Below are positions 8,464-17,803 of a DNA stretch of 64,000 nucleotides, piece after piece. A program made the translations under genes and the position numbers. Origin of the DNA: Terrabacter sp. Root181 (GTDB lineage: Bacteria > Actinomycetota > Actinomycetes > Actinomycetales > Dermatophilaceae); contig NZ_LMHU01000006.1 of NCBI RefSeq assembly GCF_001428505.1, positions 372,712-436,711 on the forward strand, read 5' to 3'. Below the pieces are notes generated by a model. The model ran no database searches. It was not told the DNA's origin and was given only the letters and a program-made list of their open reading frames with translations. How positions within the stretch are numbered: the first letter of the stretch is position 1; each line of letters begins with the position of its first letter.

Positions 8464-9192
8464 CTAGACGTCGCCGCCGAGGTAGGCCGCCTTGACGGCC
8501 GGGTCGTCGGCGAGGTCCTTGCCCGTGCCCTCGCGGACGATCTCGCCCGTCTCGAGGATGTAGGCGCGGTGCGACCTCTTGAGCGCCTGGGCGGCGTTCT
8601 GCTCGACGAGCAGCACCGTCGTGCCCTGGCTGTTGATCTCCGTCACGATGTCGAAGATCTGCTTGATCAGCTTGGGCGCGAGACCCATCGACGGCTCGTC
8701 GAGGAGCAGCAGCTTCGGCTTGGCCATGAGCGCGCGGCCCATCGCCAGCATCTGCTGCTCACCACCCGACATCGACCCCGCGGCCTGGTTGCTGCGCTCC
8801 TTGAGCCGCGGGAAGAGCTCGAAGACGCGCTCGAGGTCGTCCTTGACGGCCTTGCTCTTGCGGTCCGGACGGGCATACGTGCCCATCTCGAGGTTCTCCA
8901 TGACGGTCATGCCGACGAAGCACCCGCGGCCCTCGGGCGACTGAGAGATGCCGAGGACCGGCCGCTCGTGCGACGGCATGTGCGTGATGTCCTTGCCGTC
9001 GAAGACGACCGAGCCGGCTCGCACCGGACGCAGTCCCGAGACCGTCTTCATCGTCGTCGTCTTGCCGGCACCGTTGGCCCCGATGAGGGTGACGATCTCA
9101 CCCTCCTCGACCGTGAAGCTGATGTCGCGGATGGCCTCGATGCGTCCGTAGTTGACGCACAGGCCGTTGACCTCAAGAAGCATCTTCCTCAT
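8464..9192 (-). CDS. livF: branched-chain amino-acid ABC transporter ATPase LivF
   Basis: About 242 residues. Walker A is GANGAGKTT, the signature is MSGGEQQ, Walker B is LLLLDEPSMGLAP, and the H-loop region reads TVLLVEQNA, which is the LivF-type ending. It is one of the two ATPases that energise the LivHM permease. It is the last gene of the operon and overlaps the end of livG by about 20 bases, so it is translationally coupled. Candidate starts are ATG at 9192 or 9183 (giving MLLEVNGL, the usual LivF beginning); neither has an ideal ribosome-binding site. Two hairpins follow the stop codon. Confidence 0.93.
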   Translation of the reverse strand: MRKMLLEVNGLCVNYGRIEAIRDISFTVEEGEIVTLIGANGAGKTTTMKTVSGLRPVRAGSVVFDGKDITHMPSHERPVLGISQSPEGRGCFVGMTVMENLEMGTYARPDRKSKAVKDDLERVFELFPRLKERSNQAAGSMSGGEQQMLAMGRALMAKPKLLLLDEPSMGLAPKLIKQIFDIVTEINSQGTTVLLVEQNAAQALKRSHRAYILETGEIVREGTGKDLADDPAVKAAYLGGDV

Positions 9193-10159
9193 CAACTCCC
9201 AGGTAGGCGGCGATGACCGCCGGGTTGTCGCGGATCTCCGCGGGCGAGCCCTCGGCGATCTTGCGGCCGAACTCGAGCACGACGATCCGGTCGGTCACGC
9301 CCATGACGAGCTTCATGTCGTGCTCGATGAGCAGGACCGTGTAGCCCTGGTCGCGGATCGTGCGGATCAGCTCCATCAGCTTGGCCTTCTCGGCCGGGTT
9401 GAAGCCGGCCGCCGGCTCGTCGAGGCAGAGCAGCTGCGGGCTCGTGGCCAGGGCGCGCGCGATCTCGAGACGGCGCTGGTCGCCGTACGGGAGGTTGCGG
9501 GCCAGCTCGTCGGCCTTGCCGTCGAGCCCCATGAAGGTCAGCAGCTCGAGGGCGCGGGCGTAGCCCTGCGCCTCCTCCCTGCGGTGCTTCGGCAGGCGAA
9601 ACATCGCCGAGACCACACCCGTCGAGTGGTGGGCGTCGACCCCGACGAGGACGTTCTCGAGCGCCGTCATGTTGGCGAAGAGCCGGATGTTCTGGAACGT
9701 GCGCGCGATGCCCAGCTTGGTGATCTGGAACTTCTTGCGCTTGCCCAGCGGCTTGCCGAGGTAGCGGACACCACCCGAGGTCGGCTGGTAGACGCCGGTC
9801 ATGACGTTGAAGCACGTCGTCTTGCCGGCACCGTTCGGGCCGATGAGGCCGAGGATCTCCCCCTTGTTGATGTGGAAGCTCACCTCGTTGAGGGCGACCA
9901 CACCGCCGAAGCGGAGGGTGACCTCGTCGACCTCGAGCAGCCGCTCGCCCTCGGACACGACAGGGACACCGATGTCCTCGGGAGCGATGTCGACCTCGGG
10001 GTTGATGTCGGTGACCTCGTCGGCCGGGTCGGCGAGCGCGCGCTCTCCGGTCGGCTCGACCGGAACCGAGCTCGTGCCGGCGCTCGTGCCGGCCGGGTCG
10101 GGCGTGGCCGCGGCCGCGGTCGGGTCGTCGCCGGATGTGGGCTGAGTGGGATCAGACAC
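9173..10159 (-). CDS. livG: branched-chain amino-acid ABC transporter ATPase LivG, with N-terminal extension
   Basis: A 328-residue ATPase. The catalytic core (about residues 74-325) has Walker A GPNGAGKTT (near 107-115), LPYGDQRRLEIARAL as the LivG-type signature, Walker B LLCLDEPAAGFNP and the C-terminal VIAAYLG typical of LivG. It differs from most LivG proteins by about 70 extra N-terminal residues rich in Pro, Ala, Thr and acidic residues, presumably disordered. The start is GTG at 10159 with AAGGAG six bases upstream, and it overlaps the end of livM by eight bases. The extension is in frame with the good start signal, so it is probably translated; its purpose is unknown. Confidence 0.93.
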   Translation of the reverse strand: MSDPTQPTSGDDPTAAAATPDPAGTSAGTSSVPVEPTGERALADPADEVTDINPEVDIAPEDIGVPVVSEGERLLEVDEVTLRFGGVVALNEVSFHINKGEILGLIGPNGAGKTTCFNVMTGVYQPTSGGVRYLGKPLGKRKKFQITKLGIARTFQNIRLFANMTALENVLVGVDAHHSTGVVSAMFRLPKHRREEAQGYARALELLTFMGLDGKADELARNLPYGDQRRLEIARALATSPQLLCLDEPAAGFNPAEKAKLMELIRTIRDQGYTVLLIEHDMKLVMGVTDRIVVLEFGRKIAEGSPAEIRDNPAVIAAYLGVDEEDAS

Positions 10160-11300
10160 TGGCTTCTCCTTCCTCGAGGACGGCCTGTCTCTCGTCCGCC
10201 CGCTTGGCGCGGACCGTGCGCCGCGGGGGCAGCAGGCCCTGGGGGCGGAAGATCGCGAGCAGCATCAGCGCGAGACCGAAGACGAGCACGCGGAAGTCCG
10301 CGAACTCACGGAAGCGCTCCGGGAAGTAGCTGACCACGATCGCACCCACGATGACACCCCAGCGGTTGCCGGCGCCACCCACGACGACGGCTGCCAGGAA
10401 CAGGATCGAGAGCAACAGCTGGAAGCTGTCGGGCGAGATGAAGCCCGCCTTGGTCGCGAAGAGCGCACCCGACAGGCCACCGATGGCGGCACCGAGGGCG
10501 AACGCGAGCAGCTTGAACCGGAAGGTCGGCACGCCCATCAGCTCGGCGGCGTCCTCGTCCTCACGCGTGGCCTCCCACGCACGACCCACCCGGCTGCTCT
10601 TGACGAGGATGTCGAAGAGCAGGACGAGCGAGATGATGCCGAGGGCGAGCCAGTAGTAGGGCACGAAGTCGTTGATCCCGAACTTGAGGAAGGTCGAGGT
10701 CGTGTCGAGGTCGACGACCGGCGCTCCGCTGCTCCAGTCGATGCTCGGGACCTCGAACAGCTCGAAGCCGGGCGGCTTCGGGATGTCGGAGATGCCCTGC
10801 GCCCCGCCCAGCCACTCGGAGTTGACGAGGGTGAGGCGGACGATCTCACCGAACCCGAGCGTCACGATGGCGAGGTAGTCGCCGCGCACGCGCAGGGTCG
10901 GCGCACCGAGGATGATGCCCGAGATCATGGCGATGACGATCGCGATGGGCACGACGACGACCCACGACATGTGGGCGTGCTCCGAGGTCAGCACACCGAT
11001 GGTGTAGGCGCCGATCGCATAGAAGCCGACGTAACCGAGGTCGAGCAGTCCGGCGTAGCCGACGACGATGTTGAGGCCGAGGGCGACGAGGACGTACGTC
11101 GCGACCGTGAAGAGGACGCCACCGAAGTCGGAGCCCTCGGTCGTGATGAACGGGATGTTGAGCAGCGGGAGGAGGAACAGGAAGATCGCGAAGAGCACCC
11201 ACAGGAGGATCTTGACGGCCTTCGGCAGGTTGGTGACCCGCTCCCTGAAGCCCGGTGAGGTCGGCTTGCGTGCCGCGGGGGTCGACGTCGTGGTGCTCAT
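10152..11300 (-). CDS. livM: branched-chain amino-acid ABC transporter permease LivM
   Basis: A 382-residue permease with about ten hydrophobic helices after a basic N-terminal tail of some 30 residues. The LivM signatures are visible: GYAGLLDLGYVGFYAIGAYT near residue 80, the cytoplasmic EAA-like loop SSRVGRAWEATREDEDAAELMG, and IVVGGAGNRWGVIVGA. It forms the membrane channel together with LivH. Start and livH stop overlap by four bases (ATGA), and its end overlaps livG. A periplasmic loop of about 50 residues (around 180-230) is the main variable part. Specificity for Leu/Ile/Val is inferred from the family; related systems can carry urea or short amides, so the exact substrate is open. Confidence 0.93.
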   Translation of the reverse strand: MSTTTSTPAARKPTSPGFRERVTNLPKAVKILLWVLFAIFLFLLPLLNIPFITTEGSDFGGVLFTVATYVLVALGLNIVVGYAGLLDLGYVGFYAIGAYTIGVLTSEHAHMSWVVVVPIAIVIAMISGIILGAPTLRVRGDYLAIVTLGFGEIVRLTLVNSEWLGGAQGISDIPKPPGFELFEVPSIDWSSGAPVVDLDTTSTFLKFGINDFVPYYWLALGIISLVLLFDILVKSSRVGRAWEATREDEDAAELMGVPTFRFKLLAFALGAAIGGLSGALFATKAGFISPDSFQLLLSILFLAAVVVGGAGNRWGVIVGAIVVSYFPERFREFADFRVLVFGLALMLLAIFRPQGLLPPRRTVRAKRADERQAVLEEGEASV

Positions 11301-12286
11301 GCGCGCGCCTTTCCGAGGGACTCACCGAGCAGGCCGGTGGGTCGGAAGAGCAGGATGAGGATGAGGAGGACGAAAGCCACGACGTCCTTCCACTGCGAGC
11401 CGACGACGGCGGAGCCGTAGTTCTCGGCCAGTCCGAGGATGAAGCCGCCGAGCAGTGCGCCGCGCAGGTTGCCGATGCCGCCGAGGACGGCAGCGGTGAA
11501 CGCCTTGACGCCGAGGATGAAGCCGGCGTCGTAGCGGGTGATGCCGATCTTCAGCATGTAGAAGACGGCAGCGGCGCCGGCCATGACGCCACCGACGAGG
11601 AACGTCACCTGGATGACGCGGTCGCGGTTGACGCCCATGAGTGCGGCGGACTCGGGGTCCATCGCGACGGCGCGGATGCCGCGGCCGAGGCGCGAACGCT
11701 TCACGAACTGGTCGAGGAGGACCATGATGGCGATGGCGCCCACGATGACGAAGACGTCGACGTTCGTGACGTGGTAGCCACCGATCGTGAAGATCGGCTG
11801 CGGCGCGATGATCGTCGGCATGCCCGCGTTGTTGCGCGAGTTGCGGACGTAGTCACGCAGGTTGTCGTCCAGGCCGACCCAGCTGGTGATGCGGCTGCGC
11901 AGGCCCATGATCTCGGCGAGGACGAACGAGGCGCCGATCGCCGAGATGAGCGCGATCAGGGGTGGCGCGTTGCGTTTGCGGAGCGGCCGGTAGGCCACCC
12001 GTTCGAGCAGCACGGCGATGAAACCGGACATCGCCATGGCCGCGACGAACATCATCGCGACCCAGAAGATGACCTGCCCCACCCCGGCACCGGGACGACC
12101 ACCGAGGAGCATGACCACCCACAGTGCCGCGAAGGTGCCGTACATGAACACCTCGGAGTGGGCGAAGTTGATGAGGCGAAGGACGCCGTAGACGAGCGTG
12201 TAGCCGAGCGCGACGAGCGCGTAGACCGCGCCGATCGTCAGGCCCGTGATGGTGTAGGCGAAGAAGTTGTCGATGAGGTTCTGCAT
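11297..12286 (-). CDS. livH: branched-chain amino-acid ABC transporter permease LivH
   Basis: A 329-residue permease with about eight helices. It begins with ITGLTIGAVYALVALGYTLVYG, the LivH hallmark, and contains the ATP-coupling loop RSRLGRGIRAVAMDPESAALMG and AAVLGGIGNLRGALLGG. It pairs with LivM. The ATG at 12286 has a perfect AGGAGG six bases upstream, the best ribosome-binding site in the operon. It is separated from livJ by 111 bases that hold a strong hairpin, which could reduce transcription of the membrane genes relative to the binding protein. Confidence 0.94.
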   Translation of the reverse strand: MQNLIDNFFAYTITGLTIGAVYALVALGYTLVYGVLRLINFAHSEVFMYGTFAALWVVMLLGGRPGAGVGQVIFWVAMMFVAAMAMSGFIAVLLERVAYRPLRKRNAPPLIALISAIGASFVLAEIMGLRSRITSWVGLDDNLRDYVRNSRNNAGMPTIIAPQPIFTIGGYHVTNVDVFVIVGAIAIMVLLDQFVKRSRLGRGIRAVAMDPESAALMGVNRDRVIQVTFLVGGVMAGAAAVFYMLKIGITRYDAGFILGVKAFTAAVLGGIGNLRGALLGGFILGLAENYGSAVVGSQWKDVVAFVLLILILLFRPTGLLGESLGKARA

Positions 12287-12346
12287 CCAAGACCTCCTGG
12301 GCCGGGTGCGGTGGGCGGGATCAGGGCTCGAGCGCCAACCGAACGA

Positions 12347-12379
12347 GGGGCGGTCGGAGCGTACTGCTCCGACCGCCCC
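12347..12379 (-). terminator. 14-bp-arm hairpin between livJ and livH
   Basis: GGGGCGGTCGGAGC (12347-12360) and its exact complement (12366-12379) flank a five-base loop. It starts 19 bases after the livJ stop on the minus strand. Such a hairpin behind a binding-protein gene usually stops most transcripts or protects the 3' end of the binding-protein mRNA, giving more binding protein than permease. Confidence 0.75.
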
Positions 12380-12397
12380 CCTTCGTTGACGAACGCG

Positions 12398-13540
12398 TTA
12401 CTTGATCTCGCCGACGGAGACGATCTTGCCGCCCTCGACCTTGTAGGCGAACACCTTGATGTCGGCCGACTCGCCCTTGGCGTCGAACTTCAGCTGCTTC
12501 GTGACGCCCTTCTTGTCGTAGGCCTTGACGAAGTCGACCATGCTCGCGCGGTCCTTGCCGGCGGCGATGCCGTCGAGCAGGATCGTGGCCGAGTCGTAGC
12601 CCTCACCGGAGTAGGTGTTGGGGTCCTCGTTGTACTTCGCCTTGTAGGCGGTCTGGAAGTCCGGGGCCACGTCCGCGGGGACGCAGGGGCAGGTGATGAT
12701 CGTGCCCTCGGCGGCGTCCTTGGCGTTGTCGATGAAGGACTGGTCCTTGACACCGTCGGCCACGACGAACGTGCCCTTCCAGCCGGCGTCGCGCAGCTGC
12801 TTGATGAGCGGCGCGGCCTCGGGCGAGTAGCCACCGAAGAAGAGCGCGTCGGCGCCCGAGCTCGTCACCTTCGTGACGGAGGCGCTGAAGTCGGTCTGCT
12901 TCTGCTGGATGGTGTCGTTGCCGATGACCTGTGCGCCGAGGTCGGAGCGGACGATGTCGGCCAGGCCCTTGCCGTACTCGGACGCGTCGTCGATGACGAA
13001 CGTCTTGGTCGACTTGACGGTGTCCTTGATGTACTTGGAGGCCGCGGGGCCCTGGGTGGCGTCGTTGCCGAGGGCGCGGAAGAAGGTCTTCCAGCCGTTG
13101 TCGGCGAGCTTCGGGTTGGTTGCCGACGGCGTGATCGTCACGAGGCCGGCCTCGTTGAACGCCGGGTCGGCGGCCTTGGACTCACCGGAGAACGCCGGGC
13201 CGACGATGCCGACGACCTTCTTGTCGTCGATGGCCTTCTTGGCCAGGGCGGGGGCCTGCGTCGGGTCACCCTGCGAGTCGTAGTTCTCGAGCGTGACCTT
13301 GCAGTCCGCGTGCTTCTTGTTGTAGTCGTCGAGGGCGAGGTTCACGCCGTTCTGGATGTAGATTCCAAGGTTGGCGTTCGGGCCGGTGAGGGCACCGAAC
13401 ATGCCGATCTTGTAGTTGCCGCAGGCTGCAGCGCCACCACTGGCGGGCGGTGTGGCGGTGTCGCCCCCCTTGGTGCCACAGGCGCCGAGGGCAAGCGCTG
13501 CGACCGCGAGCGGCACAGCGAACTTGAGGGTAGAACGCAC
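12398..13540 (-). CDS. livJ: branched-chain amino-acid-binding lipoprotein LivJ/K-type
   Basis: About 380 residues. The signal peptide ends in the lipobox LGAC (Cys at residue 21), followed by a short Gly/Thr/Pro linker and a Peripla_BP_6 (leucine/isoleucine/valine-binding) domain that starts YKIGMFGALTGPNA and contains VGIVGPAFSGESKA. The lipoprotein captures substrate outside the membrane and delivers it to LivHM. The start is GTG at 13540, chosen because AGGAGG lies six bases upstream and the signal peptide then begins directly with a basic residue; longer versions would add a non-signal N-terminus. It heads the operon. A possible promoter lies upstream (TGACCA, 17 bases, TAGTCT) but is only suggestive. 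Confidence 0.93.
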   Translation of the reverse strand: MRSTLKFAVPLAVAALALGACGTKGGDTATPPASGGAAACGNYKIGMFGALTGPNANLGIYIQNGVNLALDDYNKKHADCKVTLENYDSQGDPTQAPALAKKAIDDKKVVGIVGPAFSGESKAADPAFNEAGLVTITPSATNPKLADNGWKTFFRALGNDATQGPAASKYIKDTVKSTKTFVIDDASEYGKGLADIVRSDLGAQVIGNDTIQQKQTDFSASVTKVTSSGADALFFGGYSPEAAPLIKQLRDAGWKGTFVVADGVKDQSFIDNAKDAAEGTIITCPCVPADVAPDFQTAYKAKYNEDPNTYSGEGYDSATILLDGIAAGKDRASMVDFVKAYDKKGVTKQLKFDAKGESADIKVFAYKVEGGKIVSVGEIK

Positions 13541-13610
13541 GGGTGTCCTCCTGATGTCACACATCCCTCGGTCGAGGGCTGACTGGAGACTAAGCCCCAC
13601 CCTGCACCGT

Positions 13611-13649
13611 GGTCACGAGAAACTCGCGATGAGTGACCGTGTCGTGACC
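13611..13649 (-). terminator. possible terminator of the ANTAR regulator gene
   Basis: GGTCACGA (13611-13618) and TCGTGACC (13642-13649) form an eight-pair stem with a 23-base loop, 41 bases past the regulator stop codon and upstream of livJ. The large loop makes it uncertain. Confidence 0.35.
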
Positions 13650-13690
13650 TGTTCGGGCGTGCTCCCGGACGATGTGCGGCGCCCGGGGCG

Positions 13691-14404
13691 TCAGGACGCC
13701 GGAAAGCCGTTGATGACGGCCTCGGCGACCTCTTTCATCCCGAGCCGACGGTCCATCGCGGTCTTCTGGATCCAGCGGAACGCGTCGGACTCGCTCAGCT
13801 TGAGCTGGGTCATGAGCACACCCTTGGCGCGGTCGACGAGCTTGCGCGTCTCGAGCCGCTCACCGAGGTCGGCGATCTCGGCCTCGAGGGCCTTGAGCTC
13901 CTGCCAGCGGGAGGTGGCGATGTCGATGGCGGGGCGCAGGTCGTCGGCGGTGAACGGCTTGACGATGTAGGCCATGACGCCGGCGTCGCGGGCGCGCTCG
14001 ACGAGCTCGGTCTGGGAGAAGGCGGTGAGCATGATGACGGGGCACAGCTTGGCCTCGTGCAGCTGCTCGGCGGCCGAGAGCCCGTCGAGGACGGGCATCT
14101 TGACGTCCATGATGACGAGGTCGGGCCTGACCTCCTTCGCGAGCTCGACGGCCTGCTCGCCGTTGCTCGCCTGGCCGACGACGTCATAGCCCTGCTCGCC
14201 GAGCATCTCGACGAGGTCGAGGCGGATGAGGGCCTCGTCCTCGGCGACGAGGATGCGGGTCGCCCCGGTGACCGGCGCCGCCGTGTCGGTGGCGTCCTCA
14301 GGTGCCGACAGCCCCTCGGACGCGGCCGGGGACGCGGGTGACCCGGAGGCCTCGGCGGCGGTGGCGGGTGTCGGCCTGGGGGTCGTGCTCTCGTCAGTGC
14401 TCAC
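13691..14404 (-). CDS. two-component response regulator with C-terminal ANTAR RNA-binding domain
   Basis: About 237 residues. A disordered Pro/Ala/Ser-rich N-terminus of some 48 residues precedes a receiver domain (about 49-165): acidic pocket [11 protein letters not shown], phospho-acceptor Asp in LVIMDVKMP (near residue 100), Thr in VIMLTAFSQ, and Lys in YIVKPF. After a coiled-coil linker ([19 protein letters not shown]) comes an ANTAR domain (about 180-230, [20 protein letters not shown] with an invariant-like Ala and aromatic residues). ANTAR proteins bind paired stem-loops in leader RNAs to prevent termination. No histidine kinase is adjacent. The start at GTG 14404 follows a TACGCT box; the open frame upstream runs through the tRNA and is not coding. 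Its position near pyk and polA is common in Actinobacteria. Confidence 0.9.
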   Translation of the reverse strand: MSTDESTTPRPTPATAAEASGSPASPAASEGLSAPEDATDTAAPVTGATRILVAEDEALIRLDLVEMLGEQGYDVVGQASNGEQAVELAKEVRPDLVIMDVKMPVLDGLSAAEQLHEAKLCPVIMLTAFSQTELVERARDAGVMAYIVKPFTADDLRPAIDIATSRWQELKALEAEIADLGERLETRKLVDRAKGVLMTQLKLSESDAFRWIQKTAMDRRLGMKEVAEAVINGFPAS

Positions 14405-14410
14405 GGGCAA

Positions 14411-14416
14411 AGCGTA
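14411..14416 (-). promoter_or_regulatory. -10 box of the leaderless ANTAR regulator gene
   Basis: TACGCT on the minus strand is six bases from the GTG at 14404, with no Shine-Dalgarno. This decides the start over the longer open frame. Confidence 0.55.
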
Positions 14417-14525
14417 GCCGGGGCCACGTTTCCGGCGCGTTTCGGGACCGTCAACCCCGCGTCGCGATCGGGCCGGGCGGGTCCGTGCAGGCGGCCACCC
14501 CGCTCGTGAGCGCGGCGGCAAAGGG

Positions 14526-14608
<83 letters not shown>

Positions 14609-14622
14609 CGGAGTGCCGCGCC

Positions 14623-14628
14623 AGCATA
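14623..14628 (-). promoter_or_regulatory. possible -10 box of tRNA-Leu
   Basis: TATGCT on the minus strand lies 14 bases upstream of the mature tRNA 5' end, fitting a short leader. No clear -35 box is visible because the pyk terminator lies there. Confidence 0.4.
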
Positions 14629-14643
14629 CCCGCGAGGACACGA

Positions 14644-14668
14644 ACGCCGCCGGGGGTGCCGGCGGCGT
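14644..14668 (-). terminator. pyk terminator
   Basis: A perfect ten-base inverted repeat (ACGCCGCCGG and complement) with a five-base loop starts 34 bases after the pyk stop and before the tRNA gene. Confidence 0.65.
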
Positions 14669-14702
14669 ACGTGGTCACTCGGTCGTGCGATGCGGGCCGA
14701 GC

Positions 14703-16160
14703 TCAGCTCGTGACCTCCTCCGGCCGGTAGGCCGGGGCCGCCCGGTTGACGGCGTCGCCGACCCGGTGGACGCGCAGCGCGTTCGTCGAGCCCGGGATGC
14801 CGGGAGGCGAGCCGGCGACGATGACGACGCGGTCACCCTCGGTGACGCGACCCTCGGGCATGAGCTTGAGGTCGACCTGCATGGCGAACTGGTCGGTGTG
14901 GTGCATGCGCGGCACGAGGTAGGTCTCGATCCCCCAGACGAGGGCGAGGCGCGAGCGCACGCGGGGGTCGGAGGTGAAGGCCAGCATCGGCAGCCGCGGA
15001 CGCATGCGGGCCATCCGGGTCGCCGACCCACCGGTCTCGGTGAACGTGATGAGGAACTTCGCCCCGATGACCTCGCCGATCTCGGCAGCGGCCTTGGTCA
15101 CCGTGCCCCCGACGGTCTTGGGGTTGGTCTTCATCCGCGCGATCTTGTCGTGGCCGTGGACCTCGGTGGACTCGATGATGCGCGCCATGGTGCGCACCGA
15201 GTCGATCGGCCAGGCACCCACCGACGTCTCGCCCGAGAGCATGAGCGCGTCGGCGCCGTCGAGCACCGCGTTGGCGGCGTCGGAGGCCTCGGCCCTCGTC
15301 GGGCGGGGGTTCTCGATCATCGACTCGAGCACCTGCGTGGCGACGATGACCGGCTTGGCCTCGCGCCGCGCGAGCTCGATGGCGCGCTTCTGCACGAGGG
15401 GCACGTCCTCGAGCGGCATCTCGACGCCGAGGTCACCACGGGCGACCATGATGCCGTCGAAGGCCGCGACGATGCCCTCGAGGTTGTCGACAGCCTGCGG
15501 CTTCTCGATCTTGGCGATGACGGGGATGCGCTCACCGAACTCGTCCATGACGGCGTGGACGTCGACGATGTCGTCGGCGGAGCGCACGAACGACAGCGCG
15601 ATCATGTCGACGCCGAGCCGCATCGCGAAACGGAGGTCCTCGCGGTCCTTGTCGGACATGGCGGGCACGCTGACGGCCACCCCCGGCAGGTTGATGCCCT
15701 TGTTGTTGCTCACCTGGCCGCCGATGACGGTCTCGGTGAGTACGTCGGTGTCGGTGACCTCGACCGCGCGGAGCATGACCTTGCCGTCGTCGATGAGCAG
15801 GAGGTCGCCGGGAGTCACGTCACCGGGCAGGCCCTCGTAGGTGGTCCCGACGATCGTGTCGTCGCCGTCGACCTCGCGCGTCGTGATGGTGAAGCGCTGG
15901 CCGGGACTCAGGGTCACCGGACCGCCGGAGAAGCGGCCGGTGCGGATCTTGGGGCCCTGGAGGTCGACGAGGATGCCGACGGCGCGTCCGGACGCGTCGC
16001 TGGCGGCGCGGCAGTCGCGGTAGACCTGCTCGTGCACGGAGTGGTCACCGTGGGAGAGGTTGAGGCGGGCGACGTCCATGCCGGCGTCGACGAGGGCGCG
16101 GAGCTGGGTGGGCGATGAGGTCTTGGGTCCGATCGTGCAGACGATCTTGGCGCGACGCAT
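14703..16160 (-). CDS. pyk: pyruvate kinase
   Basis: A 485-residue pyruvate kinase, the normal bacterial length. It starts [20 protein letters not shown] with the conserved [11 protein letters not shown] that binds phosphoenolpyruvate and ATP, has the catalytic Lys strand [16 protein letters not shown], the Mg-binding [13 protein letters not shown], and the signature for substrate binding in [20 protein letters not shown]. It converts phosphoenolpyruvate and ADP to pyruvate and ATP at the end of glycolysis. The ATG at 16160 has no ribosome-binding site but a TAAGGT box six bases upstream, so its mRNA is probably leaderless. It ends in a hairpin before tRNA-Leu. Confidence 0.96.
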   Translation of the reverse strand: MRRAKIVCTIGPKTSSPTQLRALVDAGMDVARLNLSHGDHSVHEQVYRDCRAASDASGRAVGILVDLQGPKIRTGRFSGGPVTLSPGQRFTITTREVDGDDTIVGTTYEGLPGDVTPGDLLLIDDGKVMLRAVEVTDTDVLTETVIGGQVSNNKGINLPGVAVSVPAMSDKDREDLRFAMRLGVDMIALSFVRSADDIVDVHAVMDEFGERIPVIAKIEKPQAVDNLEGIVAAFDGIMVARGDLGVEMPLEDVPLVQKRAIELARREAKPVIVATQVLESMIENPRPTRAEASDAANAVLDGADALMLSGETSVGAWPIDSVRTMARIIESTEVHGHDKIARMKTNPKTVGGTVTKAAAEIGEVIGAKFLITFTETGGSATRMARMRPRLPMLAFTSDPRVRSRLALVWGIETYLVPRMHHTDQFAMQVDLKLMPEGRVTEGDRVVIVAGSPPGIPGSTNALRVHRVGDAVNRAAPAYRPEEVTS

Positions 16161-16166
16161 GCTTCA

Positions 16167-16172
16167 ACCTTA
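16167..16172 (-). promoter_or_regulatory. -10 box of a leaderless pyk transcript
   Basis: TAAGGT on the minus strand is six bases from the pyk ATG and no Shine-Dalgarno is present. Confidence 0.55.
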
Positions 16173-16268
16173 TGGGTGCTGTGACGTGGGTCACCACGAG
16201 GGTTCGTCCAGTGGGACGCCCCGCGGCGTCGTCGGCGCGGGCTCCGTTGTGGCTCAGGGTGATCATGA

Positions 16269-16307
16269 GCGTATGCCGTGTCGCTGAGGTGGCGACACGG
16301 CATACGC
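16269..16307 (-). terminator. gltBD terminator made of two inverted CGGCATAC motifs
   Basis: A perfect 16-base inverted repeat (arms 16269-16284 and 16292-16307, seven-base loop) begins 38 bases past the gltD stop. Each arm contains the window-wide motif CGGCATAC, so two head-to-head copies build the stem. Confidence 0.75.
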
Positions 16308-16345
16308 CCGGGTGTGGCGGGGTGGTCGGATGCCGGCCGGCGCGG

Positions 16346-17803
16346 TCAGACGGTGACCGGGCGGTCGCTCGGGCCGATCGGGCGCGGGAGCGAGCTCGAG
16401 CCGGTGAGCCACGCGTCGACGCCCGCTGCGGCGGCCCGGCCCTCGGCGATCGCCCAGACGATGAGCGACTGCCCACGACCGGCGTCGCCGGCGACGAAGA
16501 CGCCCGGGACCGAGCTCATGAAGTTCTTGTCGCGCGCGACGTTGCTGCGCTCGTCGAGGGCGACCCCGAGCTGCTCGACGACACCCGGGCCCTGGGGACC
16601 GAGGAAGCCCATCGCGAAGAGGACGAGCTGCGCGGGGATCTCGCGCTCGGTGCCCGGCTTGGGGGTGAGCCGGCCGTCGACGAGCTCGACCTCCGTGAGG
16701 CGCAGCGCCGAGACGTTGCCGTCGTCGTCGCCGACGAACTCCGTCGTGCTGACGGCATACAGGCGCTCGCCGCCCTCCTCGTGGGCGCTCGCGACGCGGT
16801 AGAGCATCGGGTAGGTCGGCCACGGCTGGTTGCCGGGACGCTCCTCCCCCGGCTGCGGCATGATCTCGAGGCTCGTGACGGACGCCGCGCCCTGGCGGTG
16901 GGCGGTGCCGATGCAGTCGGCGCCGGTGTCACCGCCGCCGATGACGATGACGTGCTTGTCGGTGGCGAGGATCTGGCCATCCACCTGCTCGCCCAGCGCT
17001 GCACGGTTGCCCTGCGGGAGGTAGTCCATGGCCTGGTGGATGCCACCGAGCTGCCGCCCCGGCACGTCGAGGTCGCGCGGGACCGTGGCCCCGAGGGCGA
17101 GCACGACGGCGTCGTAGCGGTCGCGCAGCTGGCGGCCGGTGATGTCGACACCGACGTCCATGCCGTTGCGGAAGCGCGTGCCCTCGGCGGCCATCTGCTC
17201 GAGACGGCGGTCGAGGACCGACTTCTCCATCTTGAACTCGGGGATGCCGTAGCGCAGCAGCCCCCCGGGCTTGTCGGCCCGCTCGAAGACGGCGACCGTG
17301 TGACCCGCGCGCGTCAGCTGCTGGGCCGCGGCGAGACCGGCCGGGCCCGACCCGACGACGGCGACGGTCTTGCCCGACAGTCGCTCGGGCGGGAGCGGCT
17401 GGACGAGTCCCTCGTCGAAGGCGCGCTCGATCGTCGTGACCTCGACCTGCTTGATCGTCACGGCCGGCTGGTTGATGCCAAGCACGCACGCGGTCTCGCA
17501 CGGTGCCGGGCACAGCCGTCCGGTGAACTCGGGAAAGTTGTTGGTCGCGTGGAGCCGCTCGATGGCATCGGACCAGTCACCGCGCCACGCGAAGTCGTTC
17601 CACTCGGGGATGAGGTTGCCGAGCGGACAGCCGGAGTGACAGAACGGGATGCCGCAGTCCATGCAGCGACCGGCCTGGCGCTGGAGCTGCCCGAGCTCCT
17701 GCTCCTCGTAGACCTCCTTCCAGTCCCGGATGCGCACGGGGACGGGACGGCGGGCCGGGAGCTCGCGCTCACGGGTGGTGAGAAAGCCTTGGGGGTCAGC
17801 CAC
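16346..17803 (-). CDS. gltD: glutamate synthase small subunit (NADPH-dependent)
   Basis: A 485-residue subunit. Two cysteine clusters for 4Fe-4S centres are seen near the N-terminus ([17 protein letters not shown] and [12 protein letters not shown]), followed by the FAD-binding [17 protein letters not shown] and the NADPH-binding [17 protein letters not shown]. It passes electrons from NADPH to GltB, where glutamine and 2-oxoglutarate become two glutamates. The start is GTG at 17803, with GGAGG six bases upstream and an eight-base overlap with the gltB end, so the two are translationally coupled. The longer open frame upstream would only duplicate gltB sequence in another frame. A 16-bp hairpin ends the operon. 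Confidence 0.96.
   Translation of the reverse strand: MADPQGFLTTRERELPARRPVPVRIRDWKEVYEEQELGQLQRQAGRCMDCGIPFCHSGCPLGNLIPEWNDFAWRGDWSDAIERLHATNNFPEFTGRLCPAPCETACVLGINQPAVTIKQVEVTTIERAFDEGLVQPLPPERLSGKTVAVVGSGPAGLAAAQQLTRAGHTVAVFERADKPGGLLRYGIPEFKMEKSVLDRRLEQMAAEGTRFRNGMDVGVDITGRQLRDRYDAVVLALGATVPRDLDVPGRQLGGIHQAMDYLPQGNRAALGEQVDGQILATDKHVIVIGGGDTGADCIGTAHRQGAASVTSLEIMPQPGEERPGNQPWPTYPMLYRVASAHEEGGERLYAVSTTEFVGDDDGNVSALRLTEVELVDGRLTPKPGTEREIPAQLVLFAMGFLGPQGPGVVEQLGVALDERSNVARDKNFMSSVPGVFVAGDAGRGQSLIVWAIAEGRAAAAGVDAWLTGSSSLPRPIGPSDRPVTV

Noticed and set aside
12347-12379. ANTAR target (paired hexaloop hairpins) for the adjacent response regulator
   Set aside because: The loop is five bases and there is only one stem; it does not fit the described two-stem hexaloop target.
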